Part shown: positions 30,786 to 40,653 of the stretch, piece after piece
Layout of the letters: each line of letters begins with the position of its first letter
Numbering within the stretch: position 1 is the first letter of the stretch
Origin: CAYQJC01 sp964417825
Lineage (GTDB): Bacteria > Patescibacteriota > Minisyncoccia > Minisyncoccales > CG1-02-41-26
Assembly (NCBI GenBank): GCA_964417825.1
Contig: CAYQJC010000001.1
Span: 1-48,098, forward strand
Length of the DNA stretch: 48,098 nucleotides
Reading direction: 5' to 3'
The notes under the pieces: generated by a model
Databases searched by the model: none
Seen by the model: only the letters and a program-made list of their open reading frames with translations
Told to the model about the DNA's origin: nothing
Made by a program: the position numbers and the translations under genes

Positions 30786-32093
30786 TTATTCCTCTGAAAG
30801 TGGAATGGATGGCGGACCGCCTTTTTTGGCTCCTATCCGCTCAATTCCTGGAGAAGGAGCGGTGATTCTTCCTGGAAAATGGAACAAAGTAGCCAATTCT
30901 TCAGTATTTAAGACGAATCTTCCAGGATGATGAGGATAAGAAGGATCCCGAGGGTAAAAAGGAGCAACTCTCTTAACATAATTACGAAACAATCTTCTCA
31001 ATCGCAAATAAACTCTTCTTTTTGGGAAAATCCATTCAACTCGAGGAAAGGTGTATTTTAAAGGTTTCAATCCTCCTAGATTTTCGCGGGAAACTTCTTT
31101 AAAAAAGCTAAAGGGAATTCTAATTTTTGGTTTAAAAAAGACATCTTTCTTACCAAGGTAAACAAAGCGAATGTTGCAATAATAACCAAATTTGGTAATT
31201 TTTCTTTCAATTCCCTGAACAATTTCTCTCTCACCTGGCGTTAATCTCATTTCTGGAGGGATAATTTCTGCTTCTTTTTTCTCTTCTTGAAATGGGGGTT
31301 TACCCGTAATTAAAGTTTTAATCGCCTCTCCGGTGATAGATTTTGGGGGAGGAGGAGTTGGTCTTTTAACTAATTTTTCGACAATCTTCTTTCCTCGTTT
31401 CACCCAAGGGATTTCTTCTCTAACTGGCTTTGCTACAATCTGAAGCCACATCTGCTCCCCTTCTTTTAAAGTCGCCATTCCTTCTAATAGTCCAGCTAAA
31501 GGATCTATCCTTTTTTCTTCCGGGGTACCGGGAGCTTCCTCAAAATCCCGGTAGGTTTTTATGGGATAACAATCTTCTCGAGTGTAGGCTTCATCGAAAG
31601 CGAACAACCCCCATTCCTGATTAGGAATGTCTTGAGGAACCTTTTTTGTGTAATCTTCAACTTCAATTATTTCTGCTTGAGGATATTGTGAGTAAATATT
31701 CGACTCAATTATGCTTCGGTACATTGCTGGGGTTCTAATGTAAAAATGAATTTTCCCTCCAATACTTGCTATTTCACAGCTTATCGAGAGCTGAAACTGA
31801 CCTTCGATCCATTTCTGCTTCCAAGTTAGTACATCATGAAGAGAGTGAAAACCAGCAAAAACCTCCTCCATAGAATGAATAAGCCGTGGGACCTCCTCAG
31901 GAATTTTTATCTCTAACATTATCACCTTAACTTTGGTCGTGTACCATCTCTCCTGAATGTACCAAAGATAGAGACGCTTGAAGGGAGAAAAAAGAATAAT
32001 TGGTGGAAAAATCCACCACCAAACCTTAAAGACATCCCAAAGAAAGTTTAGAAAAATTCTGAAAATAACAATAAGAGATTCAAAATCAAACAT
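30786..32093 (-). CDS. Membrane protein paired with the VirD4-like ATPase
   Basis: 435 residues. One hydrophobic region near the N-terminus (~5-38, LIVIFRIFLNFLWDVFKVWWWIFP) is followed by a large soluble domain containing KIPEEVPRLIHSMEEVF, TRVEWIFPKRR-like basic segments and NTEELATLFHFPG near the C-terminus. The LATLFHFP motif resembles the one that ends the domain of some plasmid/T4SS membrane proteins that sit next to TraG-like ATPases. Function not established; I infer that it anchors or caps the neighbouring ATPase. Confidence 0.65.
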   Translation of the reverse strand: MFDFESLIVIFRIFLNFLWDVFKVWWWIFPPIILFSPFKRLYLWYIQERWYTTKVKVIMLEIKIPEEVPRLIHSMEEVFAGFHSLHDVLTWKQKWIEGQFQLSISCEIASIGGKIHFYIRTPAMYRSIIESNIYSQYPQAEIIEVEDYTKKVPQDIPNQEWGLFAFDEAYTREDCYPIKTYRDFEEAPGTPEEKRIDPLAGLLEGMATLKEGEQMWLQIVAKPVREEIPWVKRGKKIVEKLVKRPTPPPPKSITGEAIKTLITGKPPFQEEKKEAEIIPPEMRLTPGEREIVQGIERKITKFGYYCNIRFVYLGKKDVFFKPKIRIPFSFFKEVSRENLGGLKPLKYTFPRVEWIFPKRRVYLRLRRLFRNYVKRVAPFYPRDPSYPHHPGRFVLNTEELATLFHFPGRITAPSPGIERIGAKKGGPPSIPLSEE

Positions 32094-32127
32094 CAGAATT
32101 ATGGATTAGAAATTACGGATTTAGCTC

Positions 32128-33153
32128 TTAGACGCTTTTTAAAATATACCTCCCTTCATCATCTCGCTGGAAATAATTTTTATCGGCTAGATTTAACAAG
32201 ATAGTATTCTCCTTAACTAATCTTTGATTTTGGACTGCCTGCAAAATCTCTTCCTTTGCCATTGGTCTCTCAGCTTCTTTTAAGATATTAGCGATAATTT
32301 CTTTTACTGTTCCGGGAATGTAGCCCCATTCCCTAAGGCCATAAATACCTCTGCCAACCAAAACAAATCTTTCATCTCTGATAAGTTCGTTATGCACAGT
32401 TTGAGGAAGCACTTCTCGGGAAGAAAAGCAACCACTGGGGAGTTGGCTAGCTAACTTAGCAATTTCTCTAAAATGTAAAGGTTCTCTCTTCTGTTTAAGA
32501 ACTAAATAAGCTCTATCTCTTACTCCCCGAGGATTGATTTCCGGCCAACTCACCAAACCGAACTCACCAAAAGGGCCTTTTTCAACTTCCTTGGCAATCT
32601 CTAAGGAAGAAAAGAAAAGTTGGAGGTCTTCTTTGTATTCTTGAAGGGCCCATTTTAAAAGATCCTCCTGGGAGAGTGGCTTTTTCTCAGTTTCAAATTT
32701 CTTCACTAAATTCCTAACAATTTCCTGAACCTTGCTAAAGAGGTTTTGATCTAAAGACCAGAAAGGATAAAATTCAAGAGTTTCAGGAAAACGATAGAAA
32801 GAATCACCCAGCGTTAGGAAGAAATAAACATAGTTTTGATAACCGTTCTTCCCCAAATCTTTTAACAAAAGGTTCTCTCTTTTCACTCCGCCATGTTTTT
32901 TGAGATATTGTTTGAATTCATCAAAAATATTTTTTACCTCACTTCTTTCTTTTTGGTCTTGAAGTTTTTTGAAGCTTTCGAGTTCGATTTGCCGAACCCT
33001 TTCTCTGGTTATACCAAAATCATCTCCGATTTTCTGCAAGGTTTCTCGGGGCTTCCCTTCTAAACCAAACCTTCTGATGATAACCTCTGTTTGGCGAGGA
33101 GATAAACTTTCTAAAACCTTTTGACAAATTTTTTGATAATTTAACGAAACCAT
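32128..33153 (-). CDS. Sigma-70 region 4-like HTH protein with HARE-type HTH domains
   Basis: 341 residues. Residues ~10-70 match sigma factor region 4 (LSPRQTEVIIRRFGLEG, then GDDFGITRERVRQIELESFKKL), the part that reads the -35 box, but there is no region 2, so it cannot be a complete sigma factor. The rest contains a HARE-like winged helix (~230-275, EPLHFREIAKLASQL) and a further winged-helix segment at the C-terminus (MAKEEILQAVQNQRLV). It may be a promoter-specific transcription factor or RNA-polymerase accessory factor. It is separated from secF by 55 bases. Confidence 0.75.
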   Translation of the reverse strand: MVSLNYQKICQKVLESLSPRQTEVIIRRFGLEGKPRETLQKIGDDFGITRERVRQIELESFKKLQDQKERSEVKNIFDEFKQYLKKHGGVKRENLLLKDLGKNGYQNYVYFFLTLGDSFYRFPETLEFYPFWSLDQNLFSKVQEIVRNLVKKFETEKKPLSQEDLLKWALQEYKEDLQLFFSSLEIAKEVEKGPFGEFGLVSWPEINPRGVRDRAYLVLKQKREPLHFREIAKLASQLPSGCFSSREVLPQTVHNELIRDERFVLVGRGIYGLREWGYIPGTVKEIIANILKEAERPMAKEEILQAVQNQRLVKENTILLNLADKNYFQRDDEGRYILKSV

Positions 33154-33208
33154 ATTTTTTTATTTAAGCATAACTAAAAATAACTGTCAATTACTTTCCA
33201 TTGTTAAA

Positions 33209-34117
33209 TTATTTTTCAAACTTTCTTTGTTTAAACCGATAGATAGTAACCAAAAGAGGGCTAGCAAGAAACAAAGAAGAGTAAGTTCCAAAGCTAATCC
33301 CTAATATTAAAGCTAAAGAAAAATACCTCAAAGTTTCTCCTCCGAACAAGAAGATGCTAAAAAGAACCAGCATGGTAGTTAAAGAAGTGTTTAAAGAACG
33401 GGTTAAACTTTGATTTAAACTTTTCTCAACCGTAAGATCGAAGGTTGGCTCTTGGGTTTTTAAAAGATTCTCTCTTATCCTGTCAAAAACTACTACCGAG
33501 TCATTAATTGAATAACCAAAAACGGTCAAAAAAGCAGTAATAATAGGAATGGTAATTTCAACCCCATAGAACTTTCCCAAAACAGCAAAAATTCCAAGAG
33601 GAATTAAAACATCGTGACCTAAAGCAATCAAACTTGTAAGGCCATAAACATAAGACCTGACTGGTCGAGAGATCCTTCGGAAACTGAAGGCAATATAAAT
33701 TAAAATAGAAATCAAAGCTAGGGTAAGAACAATCTTCGTTTTCTTAGTGAGCTCTCGCCCAATTACCGGACCAATCGATTGGAAAGATTCGGAGCCCTCT
33801 TTAACTTCTCCTAACCTCTTTAACCTCTCCAGAATTCTTTGGTGAGTGCCTTCTGAAATATCTTTCATTTTTATAATTACTCCATCTTGACCACTTTTTT
33901 GAACAATAATCTCCCCTAAATTAAGATCTTTCAAAGCTTCTCTAATTTCTTGAGAAGAAGGAGGAACTGATTGATAAGCTATCTCAAGAGAACTACCACC
34001 GGTAAAATCAATACCCAACTTCAAACCAAAGATAAAGATACTAACCACTGCTAAAATAACCAAAGCGGCAGAAATAGTGTAAAATATTTTACGATGTTTG
34101 ATGAAAGGAAGATACAT
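33209..34117 (-). CDS. secF: Protein-export membrane protein SecF
   Basis: 302 residues, six membrane helices. Signatures: FGLKLGIDFTGGSSLEI at the first periplasmic strand, GYSINDSVVVFDRIRENL, and SLNTSLTTMLVLFSIFLFGG. With SecD it uses the membrane potential to pull exported proteins outward. It starts 1 base after the secD stop codon. Confidence 0.95.
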   Translation of the reverse strand: MYLPFIKHRKIFYTISAALVILAVVSIFIFGLKLGIDFTGGSSLEIAYQSVPPSSQEIREALKDLNLGEIIVQKSGQDGVIIKMKDISEGTHQRILERLKRLGEVKEGSESFQSIGPVIGRELTKKTKIVLTLALISILIYIAFSFRRISRPVRSYVYGLTSLIALGHDVLIPLGIFAVLGKFYGVEITIPIITAFLTVFGYSINDSVVVFDRIRENLLKTQEPTFDLTVEKSLNQSLTRSLNTSLTTMLVLFSIFLFGGETLRYFSLALILGISFGTYSSLFLASPLLVTIYRFKQRKFEK

Positions 34118-34118
34118 A

Positions 34119-35462
34119 TCAACCCCAGAGCCATTTTACTTTCTCTAATTTTGTGCCAATAACACTTCTCAAAAAAGTTCTGGTAATGAAAATTGCTGAA
34201 AATATACTCACTAAAATTCCCAAACTCAAAGTTAGTGCAAATCCTTTAACAAACGAAGTTCCAAAACTAAACATTATTAAAGCCACAATTAAAGTAGTCA
34301 AGTTGCTGTCTCTAATGGAGGGCCAAGCTCTCGAAAATCCTGCCTCAACTGCTCTTTGAAAACTCTCTCCTATTCTTCTTTCTTCTTTCATTCTTTCAAA
34401 AATTAGAACATTGGCATCGACTGCCATGCCAACAGATAACACTGCTCCCCCAATCCCAGCTAAAGTTAAAGTAACTGGAATAAGCTTAAATAAACTCAAT
34501 AAAATACCAGCATAAATTATCAAGGCTAGAGCAGCAAAAACTCCCGGCAGTCGATAGAAAATTATCATAAACAAAACTACCGCTAGAAACCCCAAAATTC
34601 CTGCTTTTAATGATTTCTCCAAAGAAATCGATCCTAACGTTGGACCAACTGAAGTTTGAGAGATTAGATTAATCGGCACTGGCAAAGCTCCAGCATTCAG
34701 GTTGCGAACCAGCTCTTTGGCTTCTTCGATGGTAAAATTTCCGGTAATTTGGGCCTTACCACTAGGGATAGCTTCTCTAACTACCGGTGCAGAAATCAGC
34801 ACATCGTCTATATAAATTGCCAACCTTTTGCCAATATTCCTTTCGGTAAGTTCTTTAAAAATCTTTGCTCCTTCGGAATTAAACTCCAAATGAACTTGAG
34901 GTTCTAAAGTGGTCTGATCAAACCCCAGAGTAGCTTTTTTCAGGTACTGTCCAGTTAATTTTGTTGGAGAGAAGGAAATCGAAGAAGTAGTAGAAGTAGA
35001 ACTCTCCTCTCTAAATTCTAAATAGGGAGTTTTTCCTATCATTTTAATTGCTTCAGAAACATCTTTGACACCCGGTAATTCTACTACCAATCTCCAGGAA
35101 TCTTTAACTTTCTCGGTCCTCACAACCGGCTCACGGACTCCAAAAAGATTTACTCTTCTTTCAATTACATCTCTTAATCCTTGCATAGCTTCTGCTTTCT
35201 CTTCTTGTTGAAAGCGGCTTAAATCCGCTTGATAGACCAAATGCGAACCTCCTTGTAAATCTAGACCAAGACGAAATGGAATTTCTGGAAAACGAGGTAA
35301 ACTTAGAAATGTCTTTGAGTCCAAAAAATCAATTCCCTGATTAATATACTTGGGAAAAGTTATATTCAAAACAAAAAAAGCTAAAATAATAACTATCAGC
35401 AACTTTATTTTATTTTTGGCTTGCATATTTCTAAAATTAACAAAAATCTTAAAACTTTTCAA
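34119..35462 (-). CDS. secD: Protein-export membrane protein SecD
   Basis: 447 residues, shorter than E. coli SecD (615) but normal for compact genomes. Signatures: FRLGLDLQGGSHLVYQAD, the periplasmic P1 domain, GAVLSVGMAVDANVLIFERMKEE and SNLTTLIVALIMFSFG. Either the start at 35462 or the ATG at 35426 (MQAKNKIKLL) could be used; the second begins right before the first helix. It is upstream of secF and downstream of secA, giving a complete secA-secD-secF block. Confidence 0.95.
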   Translation of the reverse strand: MKSFKIFVNFRNMQAKNKIKLLIVIILAFFVLNITFPKYINQGIDFLDSKTFLSLPRFPEIPFRLGLDLQGGSHLVYQADLSRFQQEEKAEAMQGLRDVIERRVNLFGVREPVVRTEKVKDSWRLVVELPGVKDVSEAIKMIGKTPYLEFREESSTSTTSSISFSPTKLTGQYLKKATLGFDQTTLEPQVHLEFNSEGAKIFKELTERNIGKRLAIYIDDVLISAPVVREAIPSGKAQITGNFTIEEAKELVRNLNAGALPVPINLISQTSVGPTLGSISLEKSLKAGILGFLAVVLFMIIFYRLPGVFAALALIIYAGILLSLFKLIPVTLTLAGIGGAVLSVGMAVDANVLIFERMKEERRIGESFQRAVEAGFSRAWPSIRDSNLTTLIVALIMFSFGTSFVKGFALTLSLGILVSIFSAIFITRTFLRSVIGTKLEKVKWLWG

Positions 35463-35479
35463 ACTATATCAAGAAACTA

Positions 35480-35498
35480 CCAGGGACCCGACCTCTGG
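35480..35498. repeat. Degenerate REP-like palindrome, copy H
   Basis: CAGGGACCCGACCTCTGGCAG differs from the 17-base consensus at a few positions but keeps both arms and a GCAG-type flank. It lies between secD and secA, as if a diverged member of the same family. Confidence 0.5.
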
Positions 35499-35511
35499 CA
35501 GTTTTTATGTT

Positions 35512-38001
35512 TTATTTTTGAATGCTTAATTTAAAGATGGTTCTGGCGATCTGGGAATTAATTGCCTCTTCTAAATCTCGAAAAATCTTATGACCTTCAG
35601 TTTTGTACTCCACTAAAGGATCTCTGCCCCCATAAGCTCTCAATCTCACCGAATCTCTTAAATGTTCCATTTGCTCCAAATGCTCAGACCAAAAAATATC
35701 AATCGTTCTTAACAAAACAAACCTTAAGACTTTTTCCATATTTTCTTTCCCTTCAGCCTCTTCTTTTTTTGTAAAAAAGTCTTTGCTAAGTTTAGTTAAT
35801 AAAGTTGTTAAATTTTGGGGATTTGATTCCTTTTTGATCTCTGAAAAAACTTCCTGAGAAACTGGGAAAATGGTCCTCAATTCTTCTAAAATACCTTGAT
35901 GATCAAAATTTTCTTCAGTTTGGTAAGTTTTAATTATTTTTTCAATTTCTCTTTTAATAATCTCTAAAACAAAGTCTTTCAAGTGAGAGTAATCCATCTT
36001 CAAAATTTCTCTTCTCTGAGAATAAATTTTATTTCGATGTTTGGAGATAACATCATCGTACTCTAAAACATGTTTTCTTAAATCAAAATTCATTCCTTCT
36101 ACCCTTGCTTGAGCTCTCTCAATGGCTCCTGATAAAATTTTTGCTTCAATTGGCTGATCCTCTGGTATCTTTAACAACTCCATTAACGACTTTATCCTCT
36201 CTCCTCCAAACACTCTTAAGAGATCATCTTCTAGAGAAATGAAAAATTGAGAAGAGCCCGGATCTCCCTGTCTCCCTGCTCTTCCTCTTAATTGGTCATC
36301 GATTCTTCTTGCTTCATGACGCTCGGTGCCAATCACATGAAGCCCGCCAAGTTGTTTTACCTTTTCAGCCTCTTTTTCATCAGGGGGGTTACCTCCAAGA
36401 ATTATATCCACTCCCCTACCAGCCATATTAGTAGCGACCGTAACGGCTCCAAATTTCCCGGCCTGAGCAATAATTTGCCCTTCTCTCTGATGGTTTTTGG
36501 CATTTAAAATTTCGTGAGGAATACCTTCTCTTTCTAAAAGTTTTCCTAAATATTCATTTTTTTCAATTGAAGTGGTGCCAACTAAAATTGGTTGACCTTT
36601 TTGATGTCGCTGTTTAATCTCTTGGACTATAGCCCGGAATTTTCCAAGTTGAGTTTTGTAAACCCGATCGGGAAGATCTCTTCTTATCATCGGCTTGTTA
36701 GTAGGTACAACAACTACCTCCAAACCGTAGACTTTATCAAACTCCTCAGCTGAAGTGAGAGCGGTTCCGGTCATTCCAGCTAACTTTTCGTACATCCTGA
36801 AATAATTTTGAAAAGTGATAGTGGCTAAAGTTCTTGATTCTGGCTGAACTTGAACCCCTTCTTTTGCCTCAATCGCTTGGTGTAACCCTCCCGACCATCT
36901 TCTGCCAGGCATCAATCTTCCAGTGAACTCATCAACAATAATGACCTTGCCATCTTTTACTACATAATCTCTATCTCTGGCAAAAAGGGGCTTGCCATCT
37001 TGAGGATTAATAGCTCCAGCTCTCAAGGCCTGTTCCAAATGATGTAAATATTTTATTCCTTTTTCTTGATATATATTTTTTATTCCAAGGATTCTCTCTA
37101 CTTTCTCAATCCCTGATTCAGTTAAAGTCACTGTCCTCAATTTCTCATCGATCTGATAATCAATTTGAGGATCTAATTTAGGAACAATCCTAGCAAATTC
37201 TCTGTACCATTTTGAGCTTTCAATGTCTGGTTGAGAAATAATTAAAGGAGTTCTTGCTTCGTCAATTAAAATTGAGTCAACTTCGTCAATAATAGCGAAA
37301 TAGAAATCTCTTTGAACCAAATCTTCAACTCGGAGAGCCATGTTATCTCTCAAATAATCGAAACCAAATTCATTGTTTGTCCCGTAAGTGATATCAGCTA
37401 GATAAGCCTCTTTTCTTTGGCATGGCCGTAAAAAATCCTCAACCACATAAAAACTGCCAAGTTCATCTCTTAATTTCTCTTTTTCTTCGTCTGGTTTTCT
37501 AAAAGTAGGGTCGTATAAAAAGGATTGCTCATGATTCAAGCAACCAACCGACAACCCAAGCAAGTGATAAATTTGCCCCATCCAAACAGTATCTCTTCTG
37601 GCTAAATAATCATTAACGGTTACTAAATGACATCCCTTACCAGTCAGAGCGTTCAAATATAACGGTAAAGTAGCAGCCAGAGTTTTCCCTTCGCCAGTTT
37701 TCATCTCAGCAATTTTTCCTTGATGTAAAACAATCCCCCCGATCAGTTGGACATCGAAATGGCGCTGATGTAAGGTTCTTTTAGCTGCTTCCCGGACCAC
37801 TGCAAAGGCCTCTGGCAAAATCTCATCTAATGTCTCTCCTTTTTGCAATCTTTCTTTAAATTCCGAGGTTTTTTCCCTAAGAGAACCATTAGAAAAACGC
37901 TCGAACTTTGGTTCAAGCGCATTTATCTTATCAATAATTGGCTGGATCCTCTTTAGATATTTCTCGTTTGGGTCTCCAAAGATTTTAGCAAGAAATGACA
38001 T
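35512..38001 (-). CDS. secA: Preprotein translocase ATPase SecA
   Basis: 829 residues. NBD1 Walker A (MKTGEGKTLAATLP), DEAD-type Walker B IIDEVDSILIDEARTPLI, preprotein cross-linking domain, NBD2 (MAGRGVDIILGGN, HEARRIDDQLRGRAGRQGDPGSSQFF), and the helical wing/scaffold domains at the C-terminus. The C-terminal zinc-binding tail that binds SecB in proteobacteria is missing, as in many bacteria. It drives proteins through SecYEG. Confidence 0.97.
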   Translation of the reverse strand: MSFLAKIFGDPNEKYLKRIQPIIDKINALEPKFERFSNGSLREKTSEFKERLQKGETLDEILPEAFAVVREAAKRTLHQRHFDVQLIGGIVLHQGKIAEMKTGEGKTLAATLPLYLNALTGKGCHLVTVNDYLARRDTVWMGQIYHLLGLSVGCLNHEQSFLYDPTFRKPDEEKEKLRDELGSFYVVEDFLRPCQRKEAYLADITYGTNNEFGFDYLRDNMALRVEDLVQRDFYFAIIDEVDSILIDEARTPLIISQPDIESSKWYREFARIVPKLDPQIDYQIDEKLRTVTLTESGIEKVERILGIKNIYQEKGIKYLHHLEQALRAGAINPQDGKPLFARDRDYVVKDGKVIIVDEFTGRLMPGRRWSGGLHQAIEAKEGVQVQPESRTLATITFQNYFRMYEKLAGMTGTALTSAEEFDKVYGLEVVVVPTNKPMIRRDLPDRVYKTQLGKFRAIVQEIKQRHQKGQPILVGTTSIEKNEYLGKLLEREGIPHEILNAKNHQREGQIIAQAGKFGAVTVATNMAGRGVDIILGGNPPDEKEAEKVKQLGGLHVIGTERHEARRIDDQLRGRAGRQGDPGSSQFFISLEDDLLRVFGGERIKSLMELLKIPEDQPIEAKILSGAIERAQARVEGMNFDLRKHVLEYDDVISKHRNKIYSQRREILKMDYSHLKDFVLEIIKREIEKIIKTYQTEENFDHQGILEELRTIFPVSQEVFSEIKKESNPQNLTTLLTKLSKDFFTKKEEAEGKENMEKVLRFVLLRTIDIFWSEHLEQMEHLRDSVRLRAYGGRDPLVEYKTEGHKIFRDLEEAINSQIARTIFKLSIQK

Positions 38002-38068
38002 TTCTGAATTTCTGTTTCGATTTTAACTAAAACTTTTGAAAATTACAAGTTTTAATAAAATTTCCTTT

Positions 38069-38103
38069 AAAAAAGCCCTTTACCAAATTTTAAGGTAAAG
38101 GGC
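38069..38103 (-). terminator. Intrinsic terminator of the Lys/Arg-rich small gene
   Basis: Minus strand: GCCCTTTACC (38094-38103) and GGTAAAGGGC (38075-38084) pair perfectly over 10 bases with a 9-base loop, followed by six T residues. It ends the transcript of the tiny gene at 38130-38204. Confidence 0.85.
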
Positions 38104-38129
38104 AAAGAGAAAGAAGGCATTTTAAAAAC

Positions 38130-38204
38130 TTATCTTTTTTTTCTTCTTTTTCTTTTCTTGGTTGCCTTCTTCTTTTTTCTGGCGGCTCTTTTTTTCTTAG
38201 CCAT
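38130..38204 (-). CDS. 24-residue Lys/Arg-rich small protein
   Basis: ATG at 38204, then MAKKKRAARKKKKATKKR plus KRRKKR, stop at 38130. Eighteen of 24 residues are Lys or Arg. It lies in a small independent transcription unit: a promoter-like TTGAAA (38270-38275) and TATAAA (38246-38251), 18 bases apart, precedes it and a strong terminator follows 27 bases after the stop. A nucleic-acid-binding (histone-tail or ribosomal-like) peptide is the likeliest reading. The longer 61-residue frame over the same DNA runs into the terminator and is rejected. Confidence 0.55.
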   Translation of the reverse strand: MAKKKRAARKKKKATKKRKRRKKR

Positions 38205-38245
38205 TTGTGTAGAGGAAATTTTACAATTTTAGCAAATAGCCGGCC

Positions 38246-38275
38246 TTTATAAACTATTTGCTTCAGTTCTTTCAA
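38246..38275 (-). promoter_or_regulatory. Putative promoter of the Lys/Arg-rich small gene
   Basis: TTGAAA and TATAAA on the minus strand, spaced 18 bases, about 40 bases before the ATG at 38204. Confidence 0.4.
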
Positions 38276-38338
38276 AAAAATTTTTATTACTTTATTATTT
38301 CATCTCAAAAAAGTATGTCAATAGTGGAAAACTTTAAA

Positions 38339-39232
38339 CTAAAAACCGAGGTATTGGATTTCTTCTTCAAGTACAATTCCAAATTTCTTTTTGACTTCTT
38401 CTTTTATTAGATTAATTAACTTCAGAATATCTTCTGCTCGCGCTTTCCCTAAGTTCACGATAAAATTAGCATGCTTTTGAGAAACTTGAGCATCACCAAT
38501 TCTTTTTCCTTTCAATCCACATTTCTCAATAAGTTCCCCTGCTGAAATTCCCGGAGGATTTTTAAAAACGCTGCCAGCAGAAGGTAAATTTAAAGGATGG
38601 TGTCTTTCTCGATAATCTAAGAAATATTTTATTTTCTCTTTTATCTCTTTTTTGTTTCCCTTTTTTAAGCTGATAATACAAGATAAAATTATTAAATTTT
38701 TATTTTTCTTAAAAATACTTTCTTTATACCCAAACTTGCACTCGATGACTCCGTAATTTTTAATTCTTGATTCAGAAGCATCAAAAACCTCTATTTTCTC
38801 TACAATATCTGCCATTGATTTTCCAAAAGCAGCAGCATTTCCATAAATTGCTCCCCCAACTGTGCCAGGGATACCAGCTGCCCACTCAAGACCAGTTAAG
38901 CCGTTTTTAACACAAAACTCTACTACTTTTTTTAGTTGTATCCCAGCCTCCACCTTAAGGGAGATCAGTCCGCTGCTACGTAGCAGCGGACTGATATGTA
39001 TTTTTGGTTGATCTAAAGAGTGCAACTTAATTATCAAACCTTCAAATCCCTCATCAGAAACCAATAAATTGCTCCCTCCTCCTAAAACAAAAAAAGGCAA
39101 ATGTTTTTGCCTGGCAAATTTTACCCCTTCAATTAAGTCTTCTTTGGTTTTAGCTACCAAAAAATATTTAGCTCCTCCCCCGATCTTAAAGGTAGTGTAT
39201 TTAGCCAAGAGAATATTTTCTTTGATTTTCAT
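38339..39232 (-). CDS. murB: UDP-N-acetylenolpyruvoylglucosamine reductase (MurB)
   Basis: 297 residues, FAD-binding PCMH fold: YTTFKIGGGAKYF, VLGGGSNLLVSDEGFEG, AGIPGTVGGAIYGNAAAFG, then the reductase part GSVFKNPPG, and CGLKGKRIGDAQVSQKHANFIVN, which includes the Ser of GSVFKNP. It makes UDP-N-acetylmuramate for peptidoglycan. An oddity: residues 80-90 (ISPLLRSSGLI) form a loop that I do not see in other MurB proteins and that is encoded by a perfect 32-bp palindrome (38964-38995). The gene appears intact despite this insertion. Confidence 0.93.
   Translation of the reverse strand: MKIKENILLAKYTTFKIGGGAKYFLVAKTKEDLIEGVKFARQKHLPFFVLGGGSNLLVSDEGFEGLIIKLHSLDQPKIHISPLLRSSGLISLKVEAGIQLKKVVEFCVKNGLTGLEWAAGIPGTVGGAIYGNAAAFGKSMADIVEKIEVFDASESRIKNYGVIECKFGYKESIFKKNKNLIILSCIISLKKGNKKEIKEKIKYFLDYRERHHPLNLPSAGSVFKNPPGISAGELIEKCGLKGKRIGDAQVSQKHANFIVNLGKARAEDILKLINLIKEEVKKKFGIVLEEEIQYLGF
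38964..38995. repeat. Perfect 32-bp palindrome inside murB
   Basis: Both 16-base halves are perfect complements (first half ATCAGTCCGCTGCTAC). It is inserted in frame in murB between strands of the FAD domain and differs from the CAGAGACC family. Confidence 0.9.
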
Positions 39233-39252
39233 TCTTTCTTATTATACTTTTT

Positions 39253-39281
39253 TTGATTTATTTTTCAAAGTCATCTATAAT
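39253..39281 (+). promoter_or_regulatory. Promoter of the DegT-family gene
   Basis: TTGATT (39253-39258) and TATAAT (39276-39281) with 17 bases between them. The predicted start of transcription, near 39288, is exactly the base of the leader stem. Confidence 0.7.
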
Positions 39282-39287
39282 GAATCT

Positions 39288-39344
39288 GGGTCGGGAGCTG
39301 GTCCTCACTAAAGACCTAGAATTGGAGGTTAACCCTCCCGACCC
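39288..39344 (+). promoter_or_regulatory. Structured 5' leader of the DegT-family gene
   Basis: A perfect 10-bp stem pairs GGGTCGGGAG (39288-39297) with CTCCCGACCC (39335-39344) around a 37-base loop with small internal pairings (GGTC/GACC). The stem ends 6 bases before the ATG at 39351, so it would cover the ribosome entry region. It may be an RNA switch or a target of the orphan RNA at 40556-40647, with which it shares a complementary 9-mer (GGTCCTCAC, 39300-39308). Confidence 0.5.
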
Positions 39345-39350
39345 GTTAGA

Positions 39351-40535
<1,185 letters not shown>

Positions 40536-40555
40536 CTATTCAATCCCAAAATCTC

Positions 40556-40647
40556 TAAAAAGCAAGAGACCCCTCAAAACCAAGGGGTCTCTTGCCGACC
40601 TGTATCGAATCGGAGGATTCCGCTGAAAGCGGATTAGGTCCTCACCT
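40556..40647 (-). ncRNA. Orphan small RNA with promoter and terminator, family unknown
   Basis: On the minus strand the transcript would start near 40647 and end at the T-run near 40557. It folds into a helix closed by GACCT/AGGTC with a CCGCTGAAAGCGG hairpin (40620-40632) inside, followed by a 13-bp perfect terminator hairpin (40562-40574 with 40583-40595) and T-run. It carries no plausible ORF. It sits between the convergent DegT-family gene and the O-antigen-ligase gene. Its first ~11 bases (GGTGAGGACC) contain the complement of GGTCCTCAC in the DegT leader. Confidence 0.6.
40557..40595 (-). terminator. Intrinsic terminator of the orphan small RNA
   Basis: Minus strand GCAAGAGACCCCT with AGGGGTCTCTTGC, 13 bp, 8-base loop, followed by TTTTT. 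Confidence 0.85.
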
Positions 40648-40653
40648 TGTGAA

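Noticed and set aside
38090..38275. 61-residue minus-strand frame over the Lys/Arg-rich gene
   Set aside because: It starts at a TTG inside the -35 region and runs into the terminator hairpin; the 24-residue frame fits the transcription unit better.
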